The notes beneath the pieces were generated by a model. That model ran no database searches. It had not been told where the DNA came from and saw nothing but the letters and a program-made list of their open reading frames with translations. 64,000 nucleotides of DNA from Micrasema longulum (lineage: Eukaryota; Arthropoda; Insecta; Trichoptera; Brachycentridae), in NCBI GenBank assembly GCA_022494885.1, contig JAGVSM010002795.1, positions 124,001 to 188,000 of the forward strand, written 5' to 3'. Below, in pieces: positions 33,262 through 45,100 of the stretch (within the stretch, counting starts at the first letter, position 1; the number at the start of each line of letters is the position of its first letter). The position numbers were made by a program, and so were the translations under genes.

Positions 33262-33325
33262 ATGCTACATGAAGGTAAGATGATCAGTCTTAGACTTCAG
33301 TCCCCGGACTGAATCACCCCCATCA
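33262..33325 (-). mobile_element. SINE B fragment
   Basis: TACATGAAGGTAAGATGATC and the following CTT..CAG match the middle of the reversed SINE B copies. Head and tail are missing. Confidence 0.5.
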
Positions 33326-33329
33326 AGTG

Positions 33330-34670
33330 TGATCTGTACCAGAATTCTAATAGCATCAATCTACTTGCAAAAATTAGACACAGCAACTGGTGAGTGTAAC
33401 ACGTCATTATTGGATCGATTGATGACACAAATAACTAAAATCAGGCTTCATTTGCAACACAAAAAAAATATCTTCCATCACACATTCGTCAAGGAAAGTC
33501 TAAAAAATAGCTAAATTGAACATATCGCACTTTAAATTGCTTGTTCTACAGATTAGGCCCCGTGCGACTTCTTTTTGTTCTCAAATTTTAGATGATGGCT
33601 TGGTGGAAAACGATTTACGTTTAGTTTTTTTTCTAAATGTAAAATTATTTTTAAAAACTGTTTTCATTGTTTATTTGTCGATAACAATGCAATTCGCTTT
33701 TAAGTAAATATTGTAAATAATAAATAAAATGGGACCAAAACTTAAAGCCTGTTTAACGCCTTTACTGACGATCGGTGTTGAAGGCTTCTCACCATACATC
33801 TCTTCCTGTCAAATTACAACTAAGATTTCAATATGAAAACTTTCAATAAATGATATGGTTACGTCAATTATTGCAATTTCTTCTGACACCAATTTGACTG
33901 CTTTTGTACGCCGTCAACGATGGACATCGGTATCAACAAGTCCCCCAAAATAAAGAATCCAAAAAAAATATAGGGTTAAGACCCTTCAGAGCTTAAGAAG
34001 CTTAAGAGCTTTCGTGGATTTTCAAATTCAAATTCAAACTGCTTAAATTGCTTTCTCTATCTACATAAAAATTAAAAATGTTCTAAAATTTGTGGGATCA
34101 GTTTTTTCTATAAATGTTTCGATTGGATAATCAAGGTTCGCAAGTAAATGGGCCATTTGAAAATAAATAAAGTCCTAGTTAAGGTAATTACTTCAATAGA
34201 TTTTCAACAACCAACGTTAACTAAAAAAGTTCCATAATTTTTAGTTTGCAATAAAAATAATAATTTTGTAAATGCAAGTCAAAATAAAATAGGAGTGTGC
34301 ATATACAAGTGTTCCTATTAGGAAGAAAAATGAGATCGAGGATGGAAATAAGGGATTAAACGATCAATAAACATAATAAGGCTGTTTTCACATTCGTTTA
34401 TTTCAAAACGTATTTGTGACACAAAGTTTTTTAATGAAGCACTCACATATTTAAAATGAGAAGCCCTCTCAGATTTATCCATTTTTGCCAATGAGTTCCA
34501 AATAATAAATATAAAAAGTACAAAAAACATAAATTAAAAATGACTCCTAAATTCTGAGATAAGTATTCCATATAAAATTATTATTACAAATGAATCCACC
34601 AAAAATTAGCCTTCAACATTTAAAAAATGTAAAATATCAACTCTTAATTAGTTATCTAATTAACAGTAAA
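33330..34670. other. Non-genic AT-rich stretch
   Basis: No gene or bounded repeat was recognised. The ORFs here are short and without motifs. Confidence 0.35.
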
Positions 34671-34671
34671 T

Positions 34672-34745
34672 GATTATTATTATTTACGTTAACTTATATA
34701 CCGCCATTTTCGTAATACTCAAGGGCGCTTTACAAGTTTGAGTAT
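34672..34745. repeat. AGCGCC/GGGCGC tail repeat, fragment 1
   Basis: ATTATTATTATT, AACTTATATACCGCCATTTTC and CAAGGGCGCTTTACAAG recur at 44270-44345 and 58205-58265. It looks like the conserved 3' end of a retroelement. Confidence 0.5.
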
Positions 34746-35549
34746 TTGAAGGTTTTTGTATTTCGCTTTATATTTTCATTTATCCAAGTGTTAGTAAACA
34801 CATATAAATTTATGCATCTGGCTGACTAAAGAAACTTTTATCAGATTACATCAGGTTTCAAATTATCTAGCCTACATAGGCTAGATAATTTTAAACAACC
34901 CACAAAATATCATACGGTACGTGTTTATAAAAAAAAAACAAAAATCTTAAATCTGTAAACACCGCTAATGGGCATTCTTGCACATAAACGTGTATTACTG
35001 TGGTACTGCTAACATTTTTCATCTCTTTAACATTGATCACGGACTAACCTGTTTAAATATAAAAAATATTCTGTGCCATATCACATTTTTTATTTTAAAG
35101 TATTTACATGAACATGTCTACAAAGATGGTCAGCTGGAGTGTCCCTACGTGACAAAATAAAAACTCACGCATTAGCTTAAAATATCAACAGTAAAATGAA
35201 GGACTTGCAATTGAAATGAAAACTGAGAACCGGGAGATCTCCATGGATTTTCCTCGAACAACCAAAGGAAGACAAAATAATTCGTAGTTAGTGCAAAGTG
35301 GCAACCAAATGCTGAGGCTCGCCCTGGGGGACGTCGTCCAAGACAGTAGAACCCGCAGCCCGAGGACGAGGAGAGCTAACTCCAACAATCTATGAAGATG
35401 ATGAGTTTGGATGGAGCCAGAGTGAAGAAGAAGTATGTATTTACACAAGAACGATAATGATTTACTGAAGACTTCGTGTCACTTTCTTCAAACCACAAAA
35501 GAATTAGCTTGAATTTTAGAGCAAAGAACACCGAAATACACCCAAGATA
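34746..35549. other. Non-genic stretch
   Basis: Contains a small perfect hairpin (AATTATCTAGCCTA near 34861 with its complement TAGGCTAGATAATT near 34876). No gene recognised. Confidence 0.35.
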
Positions 35550-35557
35550 GCTTAGAC

Positions 35558-35855
35558 CAGTGGTGGCCAGCATTTTGTATACCATGCGCCAATTTTATCA
35601 CATATAAGGTCAGATGCGCCATACAACTCGACTTTTTTTACCTTCTTACGTTCACGTTTGGGGTTGTAAAATAGACATAGGCATAGGTACTGCTTCGCTT
35701 ATGAGAGGAAAATGAATACCTCAATCACGGAATTCAATTAATTAATTTACGTCATGGCGCCTATTTTAAAATATTGGCCACATGAATGCAATGCGCCACC
35801 TGTGATCGTTCAATGCGCCACGTTTGGCGCATGCGCCACGGTTTGGCCACCACTG
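35558..35855. mobile_element. hAT-type MITE (298 bp)
   Basis: The ends are CAGTGGTGGCCA and TGGCCACCACTG, perfect 12-bp inverted repeats with the CAG start typical of hAT elements. The flanking octamers GCTTAGAC and ATTTAGAC agree at 6 of 8 bases, consistent with an old 8-bp target duplication. The interior repeats ATGCGCCA several times. No transposase. It lies about 260 bases beyond the stop codon of gene 2. Confidence 0.78.
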
Positions 35856-35950
35856 ATTTAGACGTATTGAGTATTAAATAAACAAAAACAAAAACAAAAG
35901 GAATACATATAATTATAAAACAAGAAAAAAGCTTGTGAGCATTTTTGAAA

Positions 35951-35956
35951 TTTAAT
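35951..35956 (-). terminator. Possible ATTAAA polyadenylation signal of gene 2
   Basis: Reading the minus strand past the gene 2 stop, the first acceptable signal seen is ATTAAA about 160 bases downstream, near the edge of a hAT-type MITE (35558-35855). No AATAAA was seen closer. The assignment is weak. Confidence 0.3.
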
Positions 35957-36113
35957 CATGCAGTGCTCGAAGCAGTTTTTTTTTTTACAAATTGAACCAT
36001 CCATATCAAAATCATCAAATGTGTGCAATTTCGCAACGGTAGAAATGATAAAAAATATACAACGGCAATAAAGCTTCTTTGGTATCATTAAGACGGGTAT
36101 TTCATCCCATTAT

Positions 36114-39100
36114 CTATGGCTGTAGCTGGTCGAGTATCCAGTCCATGTAGTACGGCACCCTGGTGTAGATGCTCGGCCGGCCCTCGTACCCGCAAGTCGC
36201 GGTGCCGAAGCTCACGATACCAAACTGGACGTTCTTCAGAATGTCGTCTCTGGTAACAGTCTCTGTCAGAGGACCCCCCGAGTCTCCATTGCAGGTGCTG
36301 ATCCCTTCTTGCCCCCCGGCGCACATTTGACGAAAGCCAATGCCATCATCCACGGTACTAGAAAAATGCAATTAAAAATCAGTTTTGGTTTTAAATTATC
36401 TGCATTTCTCCGTTTAAAGTTTGCTCATGTTAATCGCGCAAGCAGAAAAATATATTCTAAGTGATGAACCTAAGCCAATCTAAGCTTTTTTAATCAACGC
36501 CTTCAGAGAAAGATACCAATGCGATTGGTTGTGAAATAGATTGCCAAAAAAGTTTCCGCTAAAGTTTTTGGCTATCAGAGAAGCACGATAAAATTTCATC
36601 AAATGGATGCTAAAATCTAAAAATAAAAAAATGCATTCACATTAACATATTACAACAGAGTTTAAGAACATTTTAAAGAAGGTAATATAGGCATCTACAG
36701 AGCTTATGACCTGTCATTGGCTGGTTTACGTTAATTTAATCGGGTTGTGGTCCCTTGGCTAGTGTTGCGGACTCACGGGCCAGAGATGCGAGGTTCAAAC
36801 CCCACTCTACCACAACTTGATTTCCATTTTCTAATAATGAGTTATTTACAACTCGTTGAAATTTTTTTTTTTTTTTAAAAAAGAAATATTTGCGTTCTTA
36901 TGATTTACCCAAATATTTAATTTTGAGGGCCACTTTCAACGAGTTGTAAATAACTCACTATTAGAAAATGGAATCAAGTTGGGGTAAAGTGGGATTCGAA
37001 CCACAGACCTTTGGTCCGTGAGTCCGAGACACTAGCCACAGGACCACAACCCAATCATGAATGGCCACCAAAATTGAAATATTTGGGTAAATTGTAAGAA
37101 CGGTAGTATTTTTTTTATGATATATTTTTTTTAAGTGACACTTTGCACACTGTGTAACATTCACCGTTCTGCCCATATTTGAAAATTGCTTCAATTCTTT
37201 TATCTGTTTATGTTTGTGAAGTTGAAGAGCTAAAACCTTTATTTATGCGGATGAGATTCGTGTAATTGAATTATTTCATCTACATACCAGGCAAGGACTA
37301 AAAAAAATTTTTTTTTTTTTTTTAATTTCTATACTTCTTCATAGACCAGGTGGATTTATCAACAACCTTCTCTAAAATGTTCTCAATCTCTGTTGTAAGA
37401 TGTTAATATGAACAGCTTCCCAGGGAGTTGAATCCAGTCCTTGTCTTAAAAAATTTGGACAAACTCAAAGTATTGTTAAACATTCACATTTTTTACAAAC
37501 GAAAAAATATCAAAAATTAAAAATGACGAATTTCGCAAATTAATAATTGAACATGTTAAATTAGACCTTGTCCAGTAAAGGCGAATTCGCCGCGATCCTC
37601 TCGTGCGAAAAACGTAATCGCGAATCAAGCGCAGGCAGAGACTTACGCGCGTATTTTGAATTCGAGCGATGCTTGTGGACGCGATGTAATGGCGCCCAGT
37701 ACCTCGCTAACGCGCGAATGAATTCGCGCGAAACGTTTCGCGGTGAATTCGCCCCTTCTGGAAAAGCTCTTAAAAAAATTGTATCTAATTGTAAAACACA
37801 CCTATTTTGAAATCAGAACTAATGGTGCATTCAATATTATAATATACGCGTACTGAATTTGCACAATTAAGGCCCAATTGCATCAGTAAAAGAATAACGT
37901 TAAATATTTGTTGCATTTTCTTAAAAACAATTTGTTTTTTAAATACCCTCTGTGGTGCAACTGGCCCTTAAATGCATCGTAAGGTGTTAAATCACTACAA
38001 ACCTGTTCATTACAAGGCCACACATGAAGTTTGATATTACAGGTGTATCAATCTTCAACAGTTTAGTGCTGAACGTTCCCCTGTTTCCAGATATGGACTG
38101 GTCAATATTTCCTTCTCTGTCCACATTAGTGCGGCCCCATCCAGCTATGGTGACATATTTCCCGGTCAGATCATATTCCTGTTGGTCCTTCGTGGTCGGC
38201 AGACATATCGGCATTACATTGTCTGGAATTGAATACAATCAAGTTTTGATATAAGTACATCGGTTTAAACCGACGGGTCTAGAACCCCTCGACAAGTTTA
38301 TCTACGCATTAAAAGTGTCATAAATTTTGTTCCACGGAGCAATTTTTCCTTTAATTATGATTTATTAAAAAAATTTAATCATTTTGAGGTTGGCACTTTT
38401 TTATTAAAAGCATATTCAAAATATAAGAGATAAATATGTCAATTTTGAAGTCGAGTTTAATTTCGACATAACTGTCACTTTAATAAAACGAACGCCTAGA
38501 TGTCAAAATAATGTTGCTAGGTTCTGTCCAATTAACATGCATATAATCTAGGCGTAAGGGAGTTACCAGTGTAAAAAATATATTTAGTTATTATATTTTT
38601 TCCATCTGTTTTACTATCTTTCCGAGTGTATGTATCGAGATGTTAAAGGAGCCGGCTTTATAGTCGATCGGTAGATACATACAGACGATCGTTAAGCGTA
38701 ACGTCTAGGTGATTTCCAAAAGTCATACAAAATTCATGTTCAAGCGAGCATTTTTTGCTTGAATTGGGATTTATTGCAGTTTATAATCGATTTGAAGTGA
38801 GCATTTTTTTATTACAGATGCCTATTTAAAATATAAATGAGAACTATTTTAAATGTTAATGACGTAAGGAACGCGGACTAATTGTTTGCGGTCATTCCAT
38901 TCGCTTGTTTCAATCATATGAGGTCGATATGACAAGTAGGTAGAACATACCGAGGTGAGATACAGATAGTACAGAAGTTAGGTATACCGTCTCGATATAT
39001 ACAGATGAAGATAGCGTTTATAATCGAAGCACTGGCCTAGCACCTAAAGCGTGAGTCTGACTTTGTTATCTTCATGTGTAATGATGATGTGATAAAATAG

Positions 39101-42100
39101 GTAGTATGATCAAACCTTTAGAAACATCTATGACCCCCTTCACCCTTATGAGTCCAATATCATTGCTAAGTTGTCCAGACTTGCCAGGTTTGTTGCCCAC
39201 ATACTTGGGGTGAGGAATAGCCCTTTCTATGTAGAAGTCTTGTACCGGAGGGTTGCACCGCTTCCCCGTGAAGGTGTCCTCGCAGTCGAGCTGCGTGACC
39301 AAGTCGTGTTCTCCCACCCTGACTCCGAGCAGAACCCTTCCGTTCAGGTCGGTGATGCAGTGAGCTGCGGTGAGGATGTAGCGTTCGCTGATTACACTGC
39401 CCCCGCAGTGGAAGTTACGTCTCCCTGTAAAATAATCACAACTGTAGCAGGCGCGTGCCGTGAATATTATCAGACAAAAATAATCATGTTCTTACTTTTA
39501 TTAGATATGATAGAAAACATTGGTATACTCATACCATAAAATTTACACTTTTAATCAGTTACGTATTTGTAAATTTATAGCGGTTTTTGTTGAAATTAGG
39601 CGAGATTGTCTTAAATATTGGCCAAATTTTAATAATACGCTATTCAAAACTTTTCGCTTTACGCTATAGCGTAGTTTTTTCTTTGCATTACACAAGTTGG
39701 ATGCTCTTATCTCTCCGAGTCTCGTAGAACAACACGACGTTACGTTACGAACCTTAATGCACATGCGCGGAGTTCCGAAATTTGCAAAAGGACTGGACTC
39801 AACAATAAGAGTAGCATCCGGATTTCAGCGTATCTAACGAATACTACCAAGGCCAAGGTATCTTGATACTCGATAATAGTTCAAATTTGTAAATTGCGAG
39901 CGCTCGATTATATGAACATTTGTAGATAATTTTATGTAATACAATTTGTAATTTTTTATAGTAATATTCATGTCATTTTTTAATTTACAAGGGATGCACC
40001 GCATCCGCAGTATGTACGGACAGAACGCGCCTGAACTGTTTAAACATGGTGAATGTTACACAGTTGTAAAGCCTCCACTTTAACCAGCTAATAATAGGTG
40101 ATAGACCATGTTTCCTTTTCAAAAATGTTTTCCCCCTCTGTTGCTACAAATTTAGATCCTAACAACTCCACCAGGAGGAAATCCAGCCTGTCCACAAACA
40201 TTTGGACACACTCAAAACATGATGAATGTATTCTTCTTCTTCTGCAGCCATGTTCTCTCCACTGTTGGATAAAGGGCTCTTCCAAACGTCTCCATTTCTT
40301 CCTATTACCCGATTTTATCGTCCGTGTTTTACCGGCTATCGAGGCGATGACATCGATCCATCTTTTTTTGTATTATTATATGCGTAAAAAATATTTTTTA
40401 TGACAAAACTATGAAAGTATCAATAGGCTAAGGAGCTCTTTTTTAAAGCGAGATAAATTATTTATTTAACATTGCAGGGGTGGTATTCCGAACGCGTTTA
40501 CAGCGCGCTATAATCCGTATTTAGTATGTAGAAACGCGCTATACCGCGCTATAATTTCGTTTGGAATACCAGCCCAGGAATCAATTTAATCTGATACACC
40601 ACTTTCACTACAGTTATTGTAGATTATATAAAATTTGCTCAACTAGTTGCGCCTTTTCTTACATTGCATTGATTTTTAATTTTATTTACAGATGAGCTAT
40701 AAAAAATATCATAAATTCGTACCTATATGGTTTATAATATAATACACGCAATACATAATTCGAATAATCGAAATTGCTATTTTATCTATGGTTCTGTGTG
40801 ACACAACAACTTTCGTCTATGAAATCAACTCAAATGACGTAACTTCACGATATATTATATTATGTAGCTATATTATCCACTACTTTAATACATAACTTCT
40901 ATAAAAATTTATAAAACATAGCACAATGAATTCAATTGGTATAAGGTATTCCCATTACGATTGAAATGTCAACCGGCCAATTTGTTCTAGAAATGAATAA
41001 TGCCAAAAACAGCCGCGTCGAGCGCCACATGTCCCGCGATATGACTGCATGAAAGTAATGGTGGTCAAAGAATAATAGCCTTTAAGGAATAATGTTTGAC
41101 GTACGGTTTTCCAAATCGAGAATCTTGAAATAATTTGTGTAATCTGCAAGCTTTTTCTAGGAGAAAAAAACCGCCACTGGATTTACAATGTTCAAAACAT
41201 TGTTTACTTATTTGTATCAAGAAATAAGCAGGAATAGTCGGCTAGTTTCTTGGCTCACTACTGGCGCTGGGCGCGTTTTATTAATATTTTGAGAAAAATA
41301 CAATCGGTGGCAATATCTATAAGAAATTTGTTTTTTTTGTTTTTTTGTAAATAAAGTTACCGTAAAACATTGTAAAACAGTTATGGATAGTCAAATTTAC
41401 TGGTAAGCTGCGCATAATCGCTTATATACACGATTTGCCCGTGCTATATTACCTTTGAATGCACTGGATATGAGAGCCATCCACGGAAACTCTTGAATGG
41501 AAGTTGAATTTCCACTGAATAATTTGTCATCCCCGGATTCTCCGCACGCCTTGGGCAGTAACCTCAGGTTCTTGTGTCCGGAGACAGGAGAAGGAGGAGG
41601 TGCCTTGAAGTCTTCTGGACAGCAGACCTAAATAAAACAAACTATCAGCTTCGTGTATCATTTATACCATAACACATTCTTATATTCGAATTGGTGAAAA
41701 CTCAACGAATAAAAACGTTCTTGATTATTGCAACGAAGAAGGAAAACATTTTTGAGAAGGAAATGTGGATGTCTAGGCATTTACAGGGCTTACGATCTGC
41801 TATTGGCTGGTTTAAATGACCACTTTACATTCTGTGTAACATTCACCATTCTGCCTTTGTTTAAAAACTTACATTTTGTCAACTCTTCCATTTTGATTTG
41901 CTTTAATGCTCATTTTTCAATTTGAAAAAAAGCGACAAAACTTATGTTAAAACATCATAAATATCATTATTCTTTCAGTCAAAGACCTATAAGGCTCATC
42001 TGTCACCCAATAATAATGCAAACAGTCCAGTTTATTGTATGATTTCTCCAGTACACATTTAATCTGCTTATTCGGGGCGAATTGCTATCTCAGTAATTTA

Positions 42101-45100
42101 ATCTCCATAAGCTTAAACTGTAAGAGCAGAGAGTCAAATATACTTTCAAATAAAAAGGTCTAGTACTTGAATCCAATATTTTAAATGACGTATTGGTCCT
42201 TTTGACTTATTACTCTATGTTGCACGTTTACGATCTGCAACTGGCATGACGCGGCGTTCAGTATAATAATGATCTTTAAAATTTGAGGGGAACATTAATT
42301 TAATGTTACCCCAAAGTTCATTTTTAAGATTAAAAAAATATATATTTTATGAATATTACATTATCGAATATTATGATATTTAATATTTGCTAGCAAAATT
42401 TGAATGACTTGGAGCGATATTAATTTATATATAACCTAAAATTTAATTATCTTTTCATCTTTTCCGCATCTAACGGTGCATAGGACACTGAATTGGTACA
42501 TCAATCGCAGAGTATACTGATTATTTTTTTGTTGCATGAAGGTAAGATGATCAGTTTAACGCTTCACGCGCTAGTCTCCCTGTACTGGTCCCTACTACGA
42601 AATATTGCAGTGTAATTATTTTTGTCAATCATGTCGGTAATCGAACCCGAGACCTCTTGCATGGTAGGCAAATGCGCTGAACCTTACACTATGAGGCGGA
42701 TAAACATTTTTACATTCCTAAAATAATGCAGTTGTCCTAAATAACAAAATATGTATTTTATTATTAGGCGTATCTTAAAAAGCGCCAAGATTCATGAATA
42801 TTGATTTTAATTCGTATTATGAAAAACATATTGAGCCGTAATCGGCAGAACGACGTAAGCGACATTTTTGGCGAATTGCGTTTTTTTAAGGAAAAGTGGT
42901 CCTTATTGCCCCCTGAAAAGTGTTAAAAACATCATACCTCTATAAAATTCACCTGCCACATTTAAGGATATTTATTAAAAGAAAAAAACAGCCATTAACA
43001 ACAACAAAAAATACGATATTTACCAATAAACAGAAATTATTGGCCATTTATAGTTTTCTATGTATTACTCCGCATCATTCCATTCTTAAAAAATATATAT
43101 ATATGTTAACATATTATGTTTAAGCTAAGCAAAACAACGTTACCGACGACAATGTGGGCGGCTACGCTAGCTCGCACCACCGTCAGAGTTATAGGCAAAA
43201 CAGCGTTACCGCGACTATCTTAAAAGGGGGAGGTATTTAAACTATTGGGCTGTCATTTCAGTATTGGTAGTAACCAACCATTATAAATCCTATTGACCAA
43301 ATTATTTTTTTAAATATGTAAGGAACCAAAATTAAAAAAAGCTTCTCCTGCACAATTCACTATTTGTCGCTTACGTTGTTCTGCCGATAGTGGCTCGATA
43401 TATGGCGCATTGAGATCCGAGATCCTAATTAACGAAGGCCCTTAGAGTCGTTAAACTTTCGAGTCGAGGCCTTTAATGAGGCCATTAGGACGGATTCATT
43501 AAGGCCCGCAAGGCTGATTAAATGAGGCCCGAGGGGCCGAATTTACTAGCATGTAACAGTCGGCGATTAGTATTTAATGTTTAACGCTTACTAATCGAAC
43601 TTTTTGCTACTGCATATTTTTGCCAATACTTACTTTTGGTGCCCGGGTGTCACACTTCCATTGATATCTAAGCTCTATTTTCTCTTCCTGCGACTTCCCC
43701 TGAAGCACGTCGTTGAGGGGTTTGCATTCTCCAAACTTCTTGCACTTGCCTTGAATTCCATTTGTAGTGGTACATTTCTGGTTCAAGTCGGCTGAAAACG
43801 ACAAATATCAATCAATTTCAATTAAATTTGATTAAAACTGTGGAGAGCATCACCAACAAGCCGTGAAATTGGCAGAGCCGAACACCGCTTTGGCCCGCAA
43901 CGCGTAATCCGATGCAACGTAAGCTCGGACAAGTTATTAAACGTCGTGCATCGGAAGAACATACACATTTCATGTCGCCCATTCACCAGCTCCTCGCCAG
44001 TGCTCGCTATTGTAAATCCCTTCTGTACAAAATTGTAAGGATATAACTCGTGTGTATCTACTCAATAAATAACTTCAATTGTAATCCATCTTTTTCATTT
44101 AACCTCAAATCAATTTACGCGCATCTATCCATTCAAACCCATCAACAGTATTTTGAGTATGTCCAAAGTTTGTAGACAAGGCTGGATTTCACTCCCTCGG
44201 TAGTAGGTTTCCGAAGCATCAGATCATCCTACTTTCATGTAACAAAAATGATTAAGATACGCTGCGATTATTATTATTATTATAGATAACTTATATAGCG
44301 CTATTTTCGTAATGGGGCTCTAATCTCAAGGGCGCTTTACATAGTAATTTCATAGATATATAAATTTAATTGAAGCTTTTAAATTACTAATTTACCTAAT
44401 TAAAACAATTAATTTTGCTATCACATGCTACGGATTTATTCAAATGATTTAGAAAACAAGTGGGTTTTAAACTTTTTTCCAAAACATCACTTTTACAGCC
44501 TCGCACCTGCTGGGATAGCATTCTATGCCATAGGGCCTGCGACCGCAAATGCGCGTTCACTGAATTTAGTGCGCTGTTCGCTTATAGGTATAATAACTTT
44601 TCTCTCGCCGTAGACGTAGCTGATCTAAGCGTAAGACGCCTGTCAGCTAGTTCATCTGGAATGCATGGTTCCCTTAGATATTCTGGAACAGAGTTGTGCA
44701 GTGATTTATACATAATCCAAATGAGTTTTTATTCCACCCTCTGTGGAAAACGTAGCCAGTGTAATTCCCGAAGTAGTGGAGTGATATGACTGAACTTAGA
44801 GATGCCGAAAAGAAGTCTCGCTGCACCATTTAATTTCATTTTTTTTTAATTTATTTTTTTTGCACCACAACAGGCCAGGAAGCCCAATTACAGTGGTGAA
44901 TTACATTACAGAACAACCAGGCTTGAGAAAAATCACATTTTTAATTTTTGTATTCTCACCGGGAATCGAACCCGGAACCTTCCGTGCGTGAGTCCAGCGT
45001 CTTGACCACTACACCACGGGGGCCGCCGTAATACTATACTTAATACAGACTGTAGGCGAGTCTTTTGTTCATTGGTAGACCAGGGGTCTTATGCTGGACT

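Larger units (their letters stand above)
36643..37480. mobile_element. Foldback MITE family E in last intron of gene 2
   Basis: An exact 9-bp duplication CATTCACAT flanks it (36634-36642, 37481-37489). The left arm (TTACAACAG.., CATCTACAGAGCTTATGACC) is separated from the rest (ACACTGTGTAACATTCACC, GTTTATGTTTGTGAAG, right arm TTCTCTAAAATGTTC, tail) by SINE C material at about 36740-37120. Confidence 0.8.

Noticed and set aside
37568..37810. 80-aa Arg/Cys-containing ORF as a small protein
   Set aside because: It lies wholly across an inverted-repeat element with CG-rich text and has no homologous frame or start context.
43607..43795. 63-65 aa ORFs on both strands as separate small genes
   Set aside because: The minus one is the CLIP exon of gene 2 with intron read-through; the plus one is its shadow.
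43830..44110. Solo LTR of a Gypsy-type element
   Set aside because: No TG..CA boundary pair, target duplication or second copy could be shown; left as unassigned.
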